NCBI RefSeq assembly: GCF_000002425.4 | Contig: NC_037253.1 | Coordinates: forward strand, 2,259,039-2,323,038 | DNA: 64,000 nt | Source of the DNA: Physcomitrium patens | Lineage: Eukaryota > Streptophyta > Bryopsida > Funariales > Funariaceae | Direction of reading: 5' to 3' | Part shown: in pieces, positions 23,080 through 34,358 of the stretch | How positions within the stretch are numbered: the first letter of the stretch is position 1 | How the letters are laid out: every line of letters starts with the position of its first letter | The notes under the pieces: generated by a model | Seen by the model: only the letters and a program-made list of their open reading frames with translations | The model's database searches: none | Told to the model about the DNA's origin: nothing | Program-made: the position numbers and the translations under genes

Positions 23080-23760
23080 GGCTAGCACTCTTCACTACTT
23101 CATGCAATTGATGTCACTGCTCAACATTGTCCAAAGAAGCGATACAATTACAAAATGAGGAATACTACCATCAAAGAAAATAGTATGTCAAAAAATAAGT
23201 TTGTCTAGCTACAATAGGGACAGTGTAGCTAGAACCTTATACAATATCTAATGAAGGTCTTATTCTCTCCTCAGAACCTTCTCTTTATTTTACAATAAAT
23301 ATTATTTTAGGACCTTAACATTACAAAGCCTCTACCTTATTAGATTCAAGAGCCTCAGCTTGTTTCTTAGATGAAGAATTTGCTAAAAGATATAGCATAT
23401 CTTTAATGAAGAAAACTAAACATATTCATATAGAAGTCACAGATGGTCGTCCATTGTCTTCAAAAAATTTTATTCATGAAACTCTTCCTATAGAAGCAAT
23501 AAATAATAATTATAGTAGCTTTGTAATATTTAATATGATTAAATCTTCTTCTAATTGAATAATTTTAGATTTATCATTGCTAAAAAATATAATCCAAAAA
23601 TAGATTGAATTTCTTGTAGTCTTGATTTATTTGAAAGTATAACTAAGAATATAATTGATCAAGTAGAAAGACATAAGTCTACTATAATTAAATCTATATT
23701 TGTAGGTGCAAAAGCTTTCTTGCATGTTAGAAAAAAAAGATTATCTTATGTCATTCATAT
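23080..23760 (+). pseudogene. E7 gag end and protease remnant
   Basis: It corresponds to E2 36380-37000: AQHCPKK (end of a zinc knuckle), then a decayed match to the E2 protease region ([10 protein letters not shown] in E2, heavily mutated here) and ILDLSLLKNI in place of [11 protein letters not shown]. Several stops. Confidence 0.55.
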
Positions 23761-23859
23761 TGTATCCATTTCAAATAGTAGAAAGACTTCAAGCGACATT
23801 CTAAGCCAATATTAAGATTTTCAAGATGTATTTGAGAGAAAGAATGCTGATACTCTACC

Positions 23860-25180
23860 AAAATATTATCCCTATGATTATTCAATTGACCTTTAAGAAG
23901 GAACTCAAGTGCCATTTGGACCAATTTATAATTTATCATAAAATAAATTGGCTAAATTCAAAAAGTATATTGAAGAAAATCTAGCCAAGAACTTTATATG
24001 CCATTCCAAATTTTCGACAAGAGTTCTAATTTTATTTGTAAAGAAAAAAGATGGATCATTGCAAATATGTATCGATTATCAAGGACTCAATAAAATCACC
24101 ATCAAGAATAGATATCTACTACCTTTGATATCAAGACTTCTTGATTAATTATATCAATCTAAGATCTATACAAAAATAGATCTATAAGGGGCATACAATT
24201 TGGTATGCATCAAAAAAGGAGATGAATAGAAGACTACATTTTGAACAATGTATAAACATTTTGAATATAATGACATGCCTTTTGGACTTATAAATGCACC
24301 AATAGCTTTTGAATATCTAATGAATGATGTTTTTTGAGAGTTTTTAGATGACTTTGTTGTTTGTAACCTAGATGATGTCTCAATCTATTCTAATAATATA
24401 TAAGAATATGAATTTTATGTTTGTTGTGTATTACAAAAACTAAGAAATACAGGACTTTATGCCAAGATAGAAAAGTGTATATTCTACACTACTCAAGTCG
24501 ACTTCTTAGAATACATCATTTCAAATGATGGATCCTAAAAAATTTCAAACTATTATAGTTTGGAAGATTTCAAAAATGGTAAGAAATGTCCAATGTTTTG
24601 TGGAATTTGCCAACTACTACCAGATCTTCATCAAGAACTTCTCTCAAGTTGCAACTCCACTTATCCATTTGACTTATAAAAACAAACTTTAATGAAATCA
24701 AGAAGTAAAAGTAATATTTAAAGCTTTGAATAAAACCTCTATTTTTACACCAATCTTATATTACATTGACTCTTGTAAGATATTTTGTTTCAAAATAGAT
24801 GCATCAAACTTTACTTTGGATGCCATATTATTATATATAGAAATAGATAATAAACTTCATCTAATAGCTTTTCATTCAAGAAAATTTCTAATAGCCAAGA
24901 TCAGCTATAAGATTTGTGTCAAAGAACTTCTTGCAATTATAATTTTTTTTGAAGAATGATGCAATTATCTAAAAGGTGCTTCTAATCCAATATTTATTTA
25001 TTCCAACCATAAGAATCTTAAATATTTTATATAAGAACCTGTTTTGAATCATGGCCAAGTCAATTGGAGTATGTCTTTATCAAGATTTGATTTTAAGATT
25101 ACTTATCGACCCAAAAAATACTAAAGTTTGTTAGACGCCTTTTTTAGATATTTTTTTCTTGTATCATAAGAAGAAAATAC
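23860..25180 (+). pseudogene. E7 RT and RNase H, broken
   Basis: 23948-24148 reads [15 protein letters not shown] and [20 protein letters not shown], as in E2. Further motifs are MPFGLINAP (about 24270), LDDVSIYS near 24370 and, at 24726-24959, FKIDASNFTLDAILLYIEID and [20 protein letters not shown], the RNase H. Stops occur at many CAA/CAG/CGA/TGG positions of E2. Confidence 0.78.
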
Positions 25181-25379
25181 ATCTTTTCATCAACAAAGCA
25201 TGATTCTCTTGATGTTGGAGCATTTTCATCTTCAAGCAATAAAATCAATATTGACTATTGATTCAACTCTTGTCAAGTAGTTTTGATCAAGTATATCCTC
25301 TGATCCTTTCATTTATGATACCAAGAATCTTTCTTCTAAGTCTTATGATGCTTCCAAGTTCAAGTTCAAAAAAAACCTA

Positions 25380-26488
25380 CTCTATTTTAAAAGACACTTA
25401 TACATTCTAGAAGGAAAAGCATGTTTATGTATTTTGTAAATATGTCATAACTTTCCAACGGCTTGACATTTTGGATACAACAAGACTTTAAAACTTATAT
25501 CTAGAGATTTTTAGTAGTCACAAGTATGAAAGGGAGTGAAAGACTTTGTTTAGTTATGTAACATTTTTTCAAGGTCAAAAACTCTTTATTATTGACTTTA
25601 TTGACTTTTCCAATTGTTACCTATTCAAGAACAACCATGGTCTTTTGTTTCTATGGATTTTATCAAGGATCTTTGAGTCTCAAATTCTTATGACTCTATA
25701 TTTATGATAATAGATCATTTCACCAAGATGGCACATTTTGTACCATGTACAAAAGCTATTATATATAAAAAAGTAGTCAAGCTTTTTCTTGATAATATCT
25801 ATCGATATTATGGATTACTTAAGTTAATTTAGTTTGTATCAAGATTTTAAAAAAATCTTTTCAAGATTCTAAAAGTAGACATAAAACTATATTTGGCTTT
25901 CTATTCTCAAATTAATGGACAAATAGAGTGTATAAATCAAGCTTTAGAATACTATTTAAGGTGCACCATCAATTACCAATAAGATGATTAGACAACTCTT
26001 TTGCTATTGACAAAGTTTGTTTATAATAACATAGTATATTTTTCTATATAATAAATATATATATATATAATTTTTTGCTAATTATGGTTATTATCCACAA
26101 CTTAATGGTTTTAATTTTTGAAAAGTTGATAATCATGTGGTGGAAGATTTGGCAAAATATTTATTTGAATTACATACAATAATGAAGGGACGTCTAAAAG
26201 ATGCTAAAAAACAATAAAAGAGCAATGTGGATGCTTATCATAAGGAACAACCTCATTTCTACATTGGTGATAAGGTATGGTTACTTTGTCATATTATTAA
26301 AATTATTTGTTCTTATGACAAGTTGAATTATCATAGATTTGGACGATTTCCTATTTGTGAACAAGTCAATTCAGCTGCTTATCAATTATATCTATCATAG
26401 TTTATGAAAATCTATTCCATATTTCACATGTTTTTTTAAAAGCCATATAAAACAATGAATATCCTAGGAAGAAGACAAATACCATCGT
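25380..26488 (+). pseudogene. E7 integrase, broken
   Basis: Fragments match E2 38650-39760: SMDFIKDL near 25650, VDHFTKMAHFVPCTKAI-type reading near 25720, YSQINGQIECINQALE near 25910 and YQ*DD*TTLLLL. The catalytic E region is partly kept, but long stretches are out of frame or missing. The frame ends at the Y LTR insertion. Confidence 0.65.
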
Positions 26489-27394
26489 TGTCGTACTGTA
26501 AATGCTTACAATATGTAAAAATTAATTAAAATATATTATATGTTAATAAATCTAGATGTGTGTTCGAGTGGCTAATAGATTAAATTAAAAGGAGTTGGTA
26601 TAAGAAACTTTACTTTGTTTCTTTACTTGTTTTGATTTTGACATTAAAAATAAAAAAATATAGGACCTAAATGTTTAGTATGAAGCCTTGGGAGAAGGTG
26701 GAAGCTTAAGGATGAAAATCTAAACTAGAAGGATGCTAATTGGAGGAATGAAAGCAAGTCATGGTGAGATGAAGGCAAGGAATGTGAAGGAGTTATAAGG
26801 AGTTGAAGGCGGCGCTTTCAAATCAAAGGTAGTAAGTAAGCGATTTTGTTTGTAGTAATGGTTGGAGCCATAACTTGAGTATTCGAACGAATTTTTGACT
26901 CAAACTTTTTGGAGAATGTACATTTTTGTGTTAAAAAGCTATACATATAAATTTCGTAGCATTTGAGCTTATATTTTGTGAGATATGAAGAAAATTGCAT
27001 GCGGGTATATAAAGACAAAGATTTGAAGCGGTTGTTAGGGTTTTCAAGATATCTCAAGATCCGCAATGAATTTAAAATTAAAAGTTGTTATAAAAGTTAA
27101 TAAGAATACATCAGTACCTCATGTAAAATTTGAGTTTGTTTGGACGGTCGGATTAGGAGATATGAGGTGTTGAAGTTTGGAAAAATCTCCACATAAGAAT
27201 ATATAAGGTTTTAGAGGATTTTATCATATTTTGGATGTTGTTGGTTACTTGAGGCTTGTGTATTTGGTATAATTGCTCAAAAGAGAAAATTTATATATAA
27301 ACTTAGGGCTTCCTTTATTTTGAAGCTTGATTGAATGATTAGTGACAGCCAGAAGTCTAACATTTTCTTAAGGCAAATTCTCTCTACCCCGACA
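26489..27394 (+). repeat. Solo LTR Y, copy A, inside E7
   Basis: About 906 bases from TGTCGTACTGTAAATGC to CTCTACCCCGACA. It splits the E7 reading between the RRQIPS segment and the IEVGSNQKFEVEEVLD segment, which are adjacent in E2 (39760-39815). No internal domain and no second Y LTR is present, so it is a solo LTR. A clean TSD was not found. Confidence 0.82.
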
Positions 27395-27610
27395 CTGCCC
27401 TCTATAGAAGTGGGTAGTAATCAAAAATTTGAGGTGGAAGAAGTTTTAGACTGAAGGTGGCACCGACATAGGTTGGAATATCTTATTCATTGGCTCAGAT
27501 ACAATATTAGTAAATAGACATGGGAGCCAATAAAAAATCCTACAAATGTAGTAGAGAAGGTCAAAGCTTTTTATCAATGACATCCATCAAAATTAAGATA
27601 AGAGTTAGTA
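27395..27610 (+). pseudogene. E7 chromodomain, broken
   Basis: It reads EVEEVLD, stop, RWHRHRLEYLIHWLRYNISK, stop, TWEPIKNPTNVVEKVKAFYQ, matching the E2 chromodomain (LEYLVHWRGYDISERTWEPS) and the chromo fold in general. Confidence 0.75.
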
Positions 27611-27699
27611 AACCTTTACTATAAAAGAATTACAATTTATGAAAGATTACATTCTACCTCCTATCCTTGTTTGTAATTTCTATATAATTGTGGTGTTAA

Positions 27700-28090
27700 G
27701 GATATGGAGAATCAATAGCCAACGAATTTAACTCAAGAGCCATCATTTACTAACTTATTAGATGAGATATTGCAACTATCAAAGCCTTTAAGACAAGATA
27801 ATAAGGGTGAAGACTTTCAAGAATGACATGTTTTTTTTCAAATAGATGGCAAGATACAATGTGTTTAATTTCATGACCTAGGAAGAGTCTTTCAATGTTT
27901 GTTGGTTTTATTGGAGGTAGAAACAACTCTTGATGGTATAACAAATATTTTATTTGAAAGAAATTTTGAAAGTTTTAACAATGATTAAATAATAGGGTGG
28001 TCTTTTTGCATTGAAATAGGACATTACCGATAGCCAAGAGGACCTATCAACTACCTTCAAAGAAAACAAATATTAAAAAATATGATAAAT
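27700..28090 (+). pseudogene. E7 post-chromodomain conserved region, broken
   Basis: Starting at NQ*PTNLTQEPSFTNLLDEI it follows E2 40080-40440 residue by residue: LVLLEVETTLDGITNILFER and GHYR, stop, PRGPINYLQRKQ. Two in-frame stops. The function of this region is unknown. Confidence 0.7.
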
Positions 28091-28167
28091 ATATTTTGCC
28101 GCATCTTAGACTTCTTCAATATGTAATTACTCTTTTTTGTAGAACTTATCTTTAGAAGGGGGAGTAA

Positions 28168-28314
28168 TGTCATAGATATATATCTACTATAATTATTATT
28201 TAGATAATATGAATAAATAGAAGTAGATAAAAATAGATTAATTTTATAATATCTTCTAAAATAACTTTTTAAAAGCTTTTTAGATATTATTTTGACTTTA
28301 TATGTATTTATAGA
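28168..28314 (+). repeat. E7 3' LTR, truncated
   Basis: It begins TGTCATAGATATATATC after the purine run AGAAGGGGGAGTAA, matching the E2 LTR start (TGTCACGGCCATAATC) and its AGTAGATAAAA block. It ends where E4 begins. Confidence 0.75.
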
Positions 28315-28699
28315 TGTGTCACGAATTTAGAATACTGATTGGAAATAAGAAGCTCAAGAAGAATTGGCAAGAATTAGATTAATGAGATGAATACAAGAAC
28401 AACACTAGAGAGGTGAGGTAGAGCTCGAAGAGGTGTATTGTCGAGAGTGAGGATCTCCTCAGTTCTAGCTCCTATATATACTACCAGCTAGGAAGCTTCT
28501 CAAGTAGCTTCCACAAACTAGGAAGCTTTTCAAGCAGCTTCTACGAGTTAGGAAGCTTCTCAAGCAGCTTCTACAATCTATAAAACTTCTCAAGGAGCTT
28601 CCATGAGCTAGGAGGCTTCTCAAGCAGCTTCCACTAACTATAAAGATTTTCTAGAATCTTCTAAAATCTTCTACAACTTCCTAGTATATGTCCTTAACA
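28315..28699 (-). repeat. E4 3' LTR with 30-base tandem repeat
   Basis: Minus-strand reading starts TGTTAAGGACATA and contains five to six imperfect 30-base units (28491-28640) built around GAAGCTTCTCAAGCAGCTTC, then GTATATATAGGAGC, a TATA-like element, before the R-U5 part. It ends near GTGTCACGAATT. Confidence 0.8.
28491..28640 (-). repeat. 30-base tandem repeat in E4 3' LTR
   Basis: Units begin TAGGAAGCTTCTCAAG and are exactly 30 bases apart. Each has a GAAGCTTC dimer, the core of a heat-shock element. Mirror copy at about 55725-55875. Confidence 0.85.
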
Positions 28700-28716
28700 T
28701 CACTCCTCCCTTTAGC
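28700..28716 (-). other. E4 polypurine tract
   Basis: The minus strand reads GCTAAAGGGAGGAGTGA just upstream of the 3' LTR. Confidence 0.7.
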
Positions 28717-28764
28717 TTCGAGGTCTTTGAGAAGCACTCCTATTGCGAGTTAGTACCAATGTAA

Positions 28765-29005
28765 GAAGTTGAAAATTTATCGCATAGTATCTGTAATATA
28801 CTCCAATTGTTGTTTGAGCGATAAATAGTTCATTGATCCTTGTAACCAACGATAGTGTCCTACGCCTTTGATTTTTGACCAGGCATGAACTTCCGTGTCT
28901 TCATTGTAAAAATGCCTTACAAATATTCCTTTGGAAAGATCATCCTAGGTAGGGTCTACCTCAAACACAATCATTAGTGACTTGTTACTATGTATCTTTT
29001 GTCGT
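28765..29005 (-). pseudogene. E4 post-chromodomain conserved region, broken
   Basis: The frame reads LMIVFEVDPT, stop, DDLSKGIFIRHF and then KGVGHYRWLQGSMNYLSLKQ. It aligns with E2 GMGHYRWLRGPINHLRRE and the E7 version, with strong divergence elsewhere. The downstream end is near the LTR. Confidence 0.65.
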
Positions 29006-29279
29006 CTTTGTAGTACAGGTAATTCTTCATCTCGGGGTCATTTTTGTGAGATATTCGGTTGACAAGACATAACTGGTATGGTATCTATCTCTTATCTATT
29101 CATATCACACCAAAAAATATAAGCACTAAACATAGAAGAATGGGCTCAGGTTACAGATTTATAGTCTCTAACTATGTCTTTTAGAGGTTCCTTCTCTCCT
29201 TTCTTTGTAAGACCGAGGATTAAGAGGCTTCAAGGAGAAGGAACTTCACTGTAAAACTTTCATCGAAAGGGCTTAGGTT

Positions 29280-30520
29280 TCTGAGGATAGTACGAGTGAA
29301 ACTCATGTACCTTTTGCGATGCATTGATAAGATTTTTCATTGGTTCCCATGTATGCTCATTGATATCATAGCCGCTCTAATGCACTATGTACTCCAATTT
29401 TTCTACTTACGTCGTAAATCTAGTACCTTTTTTACCTCGTATTCCTCGTGGTTCTCAATTTCAATACTAGGTGGCGGACATTGTACTCTTCTAGAATAAT
29501 CTGACTCTCGATAAGGTTCCAACAAAGAAACATGAAAGAGTAAGTGTACCTTCATAGCAACTGGTAATCCCAAATGATATGCCACTGGATTGATTTACTT
29601 CTTGATGACAAATGGTCCCAATCTCCGGTAGTCCAATTTATGACATGGTTGCTTGGTTTTGATATTCAGTTGAAGCAGCCATACTTTATCTCCAATTTTG
29701 AAAGAAGGTGCCTGATTCTGAAATTTGACTATGGACGCCTTGTAAGCTTCTTGGGCGGTTTGCAATTAAAGCTTCAACATAGTTTGAAGCTCCGATAGTT
29801 GTTTTGCAAATCCTTTAGTTGCCGAATTGTTATTGGTTGATGGTCTCAACAAATCAAGCTTCGGATGATATCCATAGTTGAAAAAGAATGGTGTTTGTTG
29901 AGTCGACGCATGAAGGGTGTTGTTGTATGAAAACTCAGCTAATGATAGATATGCAGTCCAATCATCTTGCTGATAGTTGATGCTGCATCGTAAATACTGC
30001 TCCAAAGTTTGATTCAACCATTTCATTTGGCCGTCAGTTTGAGGATGGAAAGCCAAAGAAAGCTTGATATCTACCTTCAATATCTCAAAGAGAGATCTCC
30101 ACAACTTTGATACGAATTGGATTCCTCAATCCGACACGATATCATCTAGTAAACCATAATATTGATATATACTATCAAGAAAGAGCCTTGATGTATCTTT
30201 GCTTATCGATGTTTTCTTGCAAGGAACAAAGTGTGCTATCTTTGTAAGCCGATCTACCACAACAAGGATGCTCTCAAATGAATTCGATGGCGGCAAGTTT
30301 ATAATGAAGTCCATGGAAACTGAAGATCATGGTCGATGTAGAATAGGCAATGGCTAAAAAAGACCATAAAGAGGATGCCAAGGGTTCTTGGATCTTAAAC
30401 AAATGTCACAAGAGAGGACAAAATCCTTGACATCCTTCTACATTTGGGGCCACCAAAAATCTCGAGAAATAAGTTTCAAGGTCTTATTGAATCCAAAATG
30501 TCCTACAGCAGGAAAGTCGT
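29280..30520 (-). pseudogene. E4 integrase and chromodomain, broken
   Basis: The zinc-binding part (about 30340-30520) reads FVLSCDIC. The core has MDFIINLPPSNSFESILVVV and DRLTKIAHFVPC (30126-30314), then WRSLFEILKVDIKLSLAFHP and QTDGQMKWLNQTLEQ (29766-30104); K-W replaces the E-R after QTDGQ, so the catalytic glutamate is lost. 29403-29585 has VHLLFHVSLLEPYRE. The chromodomain follows across a frameshift near 29400, as GYDINEHTWEPMKNL. Confidence 0.82.
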
Positions 30521-30527
30521 ATCGAGA

Positions 30528-31230
30528 TTAGAGAACTTGGAATCGTGTTGGTCTCTTTGGAATATACAACCGCTCCTCAATGTGTAAAAGATCTCCTTCT
30601 ATCTTGAACTTGTCATTATTTACACGTTGCATGATATTGAAGGCTACAGAATCTCCAATAATCACAATACGTACTTGGTTGAGGAAGTCAACATCAATTG
30701 GCATTATAGTAGAGCAAAGCTTGAATTGTTCTGACTTCAACAATGTTGTATACTATTGATCAAACGCTGCCTCTCCAGCCTTTGGCGCTAGATACGATCT
30801 CTTTGATAATACATTGGATAGTCTTTGTTGCTTCCTAAGCCAATAACTAATAATAAAATCAAATTTGGATAGCAGTATATTCTATCAAGCTTAACAACGA
30901 TTCAAAACCCGAGCCGACATGAAATACTCCAAATTCTTGTGATCCGTGTATACGGTCACCGGATGTGCAGCTCCTTCGAGAAAGTGACGCCACTCTTGGA
31001 AAGAATCTACTATCGCAAGAAGTTCTTTATCATGGATTTCATTAATGATCTCGACAGCACAAAACTTTCAAAAGTAGAACGCAACCAGATGAAGCTTCTC
31101 GTCTATGCCTATCTGTGAAAGTATAACTCTTATAGCAAACTCTGAAGCATCGATCTCCAAATAGAAGGCCTTTACAAAGTTCGGATGTATCAAGATTGGA
31201 GCCATAGTAAATGCCATCTTAAGATCTTAA
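30528..31230 (-). pseudogene. E4 RNase H and following linker, broken
   Basis: The minus strand reads [40 protein letters not shown] and [20 protein letters not shown], typical RNase H. A stop follows, and then the linker at 30528-30743 (LKSEQFKLCSTIMPIDVDF). It parallels E2 38067-38600. Confidence 0.78.
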
Positions 31231-31239
31231 AATACTTTT

Positions 31240-32060
31240 TTCGCTAGAAATCTTTATTCAAGCTTGTCTTTACATGTCAATCAAGTGAACGGAGCAGCAA
31301 TTTGAGAGCAATTCTTGATGAAGATCTGATAGAAGTTAGCAAAGCTAAGAAAGCATTGTACATCTCTAATCGTTTTTGGGACTTCCCATGATACAATTGC
31401 TTCCACCTTCTTAGGGTCCATCTTCAAACCTTCCGTAGTTGCAATGAATCCCAACAATTCCATCTCAGTTTGGTTAAACAAGCACTTCTCCAATTTGGCG
31501 TAAAATCCTTGCTTGCAAAGTTTTTCAAGGACCAGATAAATGTATTTTTCATGCTCTTCTAATTTTTTGGAAAATATCAAAGTATCATCTAGATAGATGA
31601 CAACAAAATCGTCAAGGTGCTCCTGAAAGATATCATTCATCATATGTTGAAAGATCACCGGAGCATTGATAAGACTGAAAGGCATGACATTATATTCAAA
31701 ATGGCCATACCTTGTACAGAAAGCTGTCTTCCATTCGTCTCCTTCCTTGATTCGTACAAGGTTGTAAGCTCTTCTTAGATCAATCTTTATAAAGATCTTT
31801 GCATGCCTAAGTTGCTCTAGAAGACTGGATATCAAGGTTAATGGATAATGATTCTTCTTTGTCACCTTGTTGAAACCTCAATAATCCACACACATTCATG
31901 GCGAGCCATCTTTCTTCTTCACAAATAAGTTTGGTGCCCCAACTAGTGACTTTGAATGACAAAAGAAGTTCTTGGCTAGATTCTTATCAATATACTTTCA
32001 CAACTCCGCTAATTCCATCTCCGAAAAATTGTAGATTGGGCCAAAAAGTGATTGTGCTTC
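31240..32060 (-). pseudogene. E4 reverse transcriptase, broken
   Basis: The longest frame, 31281-31865, carries [60 protein letters not shown] (YLDD catalytic site) and [19 protein letters not shown]. The fingers region upstream (FVKKKDGSP, stop, MCVDY, stop, GFNKV) is interrupted. The last G of IDLRG is R here, but G in the right-arm copy. Confidence 0.85.
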
Positions 32061-32236
32061 TTCTTGTAAGTCTATGACACAATCATATTATGGATGCTCC
32101 GGTAGCATGTTGACATTCTTCTTTTGAAACACGTCTTTAAAATCCATATATTGCTCCAAAATACTTGTTGTCAAAATCTTCTCTCCGCTAGTTGGAGTCA
32201 CATAAATGACAAACGGTGTACCTTCTTGGGACGATG

Positions 32237-32735
32237 TTAGAAATGTTCTTGCTCCAATAAATAAAGATTTTTGATTCGAGATCTTCTAACAGGCTTACTC
32301 TCAGGATGTTTTATAGAAAATGTCATCTTTTGTAACCTCCAATCTACGGATGGATTATGCATTTCTAACCAAGAAAGACCAAGAATAACAGGGTTTGATG
32401 GGATTCTAATAATATTGAAAATAATATGACTACTATGGCCCTTAAATGTCACTTCTATAGGTTCTGATTCATGGATGACACTACCAGACAATAAAGGTCG
32501 CCCATCTATGACCTCAACGTGAACAGGTTTGGATTTTTATACTAAACGGATCTTATGATGCTTTGCAAATTCTTCATGTAAGAAATAAGCAGATGCTCCT
32601 GAATTTAATAATACTAAGGTTCTTAGTTTCTGAGGGCCAATAAACAAAAGGATTCTAAAACAAAGGGCAGATTGAGCGGAAAGAAAAGAACCTGGTTGTT
32701 GTTGCAATATTTTACTGTCCAGCTGCAAGGTTCTT
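32237..32735 (-). pseudogene. E4 protease, broken
   Basis: 32537-32728 reads LRTLVLLNSGASAYFLHEEF; the active-site D of the LLDSGAS motif is N, so the protease is inactive. After a stop, 32237-32491 gives [20 protein letters not shown], the second half. The inverted-repeat identity drops sharply inside this segment, near 32430. Confidence 0.8.
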
Positions 32736-32736
32736 A

Positions 32737-33760
32737 TTGTGGCTAGGCATCCTCATTTTTTTGAGTAAACACACCTCTAGTCTTGACAATACGTCGATTT
32801 TGCTTCTTGGGATAGTTTCCAACTTTGTGGCCTTCTTCACCGCAATACAAGCATAGATCTTCCTCCATACGTCACTTTTTTTCTTCTAGAGTAAGGAATT
32901 TGACATGTACCGCATCAATTTACATGTCTTCTACCTCTGAATGTGAATTCACATTGCTTGCTGACATAGTTGGGGTGTGGCCAACTGTATGTTGTCTTAA
33001 ACGTTGGTCTTGGCAGCGTTAGTATAGGCAGTTATCATACTTCACAGCTTGGCTAATAGCTTCATTGAGCATTTGTGGATCAGGAAGAGTTAACAGCAAA
33101 TCCTTCACATCGTCTCTTTAATCCCAATAGAATTGACTCATCAACGCTTCTTCGTCCCAATTGATGTCGCATGTTACTTGCCTGAAGTCCGATGCATAGA
33201 CTGATGTAGAGCGCATCTCTTGTCATAGTGACCGGATCTTTGTTATAGCCCATCAAACCTTGTCGTGTTCACCAAATGTTTCCCCAAATTCCTCCAAAAA
33301 GGTTTCAAAGTTGTTTAGTATGGACGATCATTTCTCAAACAAAGGAGCAAACCATGATAGAGCTTATTCTGTAAATAAGGTTCCAACAAGCCCAACAAGT
33401 GACTCCTCCGTTGAATAGCGTTCGGGCTCTAAAACTGTTATCAACCTGATTTGATTGACGAATCTTCGAAACTTAGAATGCATACCATTGAACTTGTCCG
33501 GAAGGCTAACTCGGGACTCTTTATGTTATAGAATCAGCGGTGCTTGTCGAACCTGAGGCAAAGTTGCTTCTCCAAGTGCAGTAGTTTGAGGCTGGTGCAA
33601 CTTAGATTGTACCATCCCAAATACTCCATCATTATGAAGCCTTGCCACGACTCCTTCAATCACTGCAGTTCTTAGCGATAACGTAGAGAAGGCATCATGA
33701 TAGCATCTAACTTGAACTCCGAACTTTCCGTCATACTAATGTCTTAACCCCCGGCCATTC
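32737..33760 (-). pseudogene. E4 gag, heavily broken
   Basis: A zinc knuckle at about 32830-32875 reads CLYCGEEGHKVGN followed by Y where the last C is expected. The upstream capsid region is readable only as short pieces with many stops (LEEFGETF, NQFYWD-type motifs). There is no counterpart of most of this region in the right arm. Confidence 0.6.
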
Positions 33761-34000
33761 TAAGCGAACGACAAACATGACTCTACAAGAAGATAATATT
33801 GGTTTAGAGGACGATACTCCCCAATCTCAAAAATGCCTTAAGAGCTTCAAGAGAAGGAGTAATCCATTCATTCTAAGAAGAATAAGACTCCAATATTCTA
33901 ACAAAAGAAGTATCAATTTAGAGGAGGGTAATCCGCAACCTCTAAAATGCTAGTACACTTCCAAACAGAGGGGTAATCCACACTCTAATAAAGAAAAACT

Positions 34001-34012
34001 AGCTCTGATATC
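34001..34012 (-). other. E4 primer binding site
   Basis: The minus strand reads GATATCAGAGCT just inside the 5' LTR, close to the initiator-Met tRNA complement (TGGTATCAGAGC) used by many plant elements. Confidence 0.6.
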
Positions 34013-34191
34013 TGAGGTGAGTGTAGTCTCGATAAACTATCATGGACACAGAAATACAGACTCGAGAACTAACAAGAAGTTTAAAAAGAACTGATAAGAA
34101 CTAAATTAATCAGATGAGAACAACACCAGAGAGATGAGCTAGAGCTCCAAGAGATGTGTTGTCGAGACTGAAGAACTCTTCAGCCTCGATT

Positions 34192-34201
34192 CTAATATAT
34201 A
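34192..34201 (-). promoter_or_regulatory. TATA-like element of E4 5' LTR
   Basis: The minus strand reads TATATATTAG, about 40 bases downstream of the heat-shock-element array. The equivalent in the 3' LTR is GTATATATAGG (right arm 55884-55894). Confidence 0.55.
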
Positions 34202-34242
34202 CTCCTATTTAGGAAGCTTCTCAACCAACTTCTATCAACTAG

Positions 34243-34358
34243 GAAGCTTCTAGAAGGTTCCAGAGACTTGCTTCTAGAAGGTTCTAGAAACTTGTCTCTA
34301 GAAGGTTCTAGAAACTTGTCTCTAGAAGGTTCTAGAAACTTGTCTCTAGAAGGTTCTA
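34243..34358 (-). promoter_or_regulatory. Tandem heat-shock-element array in E4 5' LTR
   Basis: 24-base units carry TTCtaGAAggTTCtaGAA, that is alternating TTC and GAA trimers with two-base gaps, the exact heat-shock-element rule. At 34243-34260 the pattern is GAAgcTTCtaGAAggTTC. There are about 4.5 units upstream of a TATA-like element. HSF binding is inferred from the motif. Confidence 0.65.

Larger units (their letters stand above)
22691..28314 (+). mobile_element. E7: decayed Ty3 chromovirus, same family as E2
   Basis: Domain order on the plus strand follows E2: zinc-knuckle remnant (about 23110), protease, RT, RNase H, integrase, chromodomain, post-chromodomain region and the first 150 bases of a 3' LTR. 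It is AT-rich and full of stops. A Y solo LTR interrupts it at 26489-27394. The 3' LTR is cut at about 28314 by E4. No clear 5' LTR or gag start was found. Confidence 0.8.
20371..32430. repeat. Left arm of giant inverted repeat
   Basis: Sequence from about 20371 to 32430 recurs as its reverse complement from 64000 down to about 51935. Paired positions sum to 84371 near the HMA5 end and 84365 from about 26 kb inward, so only about six net bases of indels separate the arms. Differences seen by eye are sparse and mostly transitions. The outer end of the right arm is beyond the window, so the arm may extend into the HMA5 gene. Confidence 0.95.

Noticed and set aside
28491-28640. A CRISPR-like array of 30-base repeats
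   Set aside because: Units are contiguous with no spacers and lie in an LTR; this is a tandem repeat.
29296-29499. Short plus-strand frames opposite the E4 integrase (also 29574-29798)
   Set aside because: Antisense to readable integrase and chromodomain.
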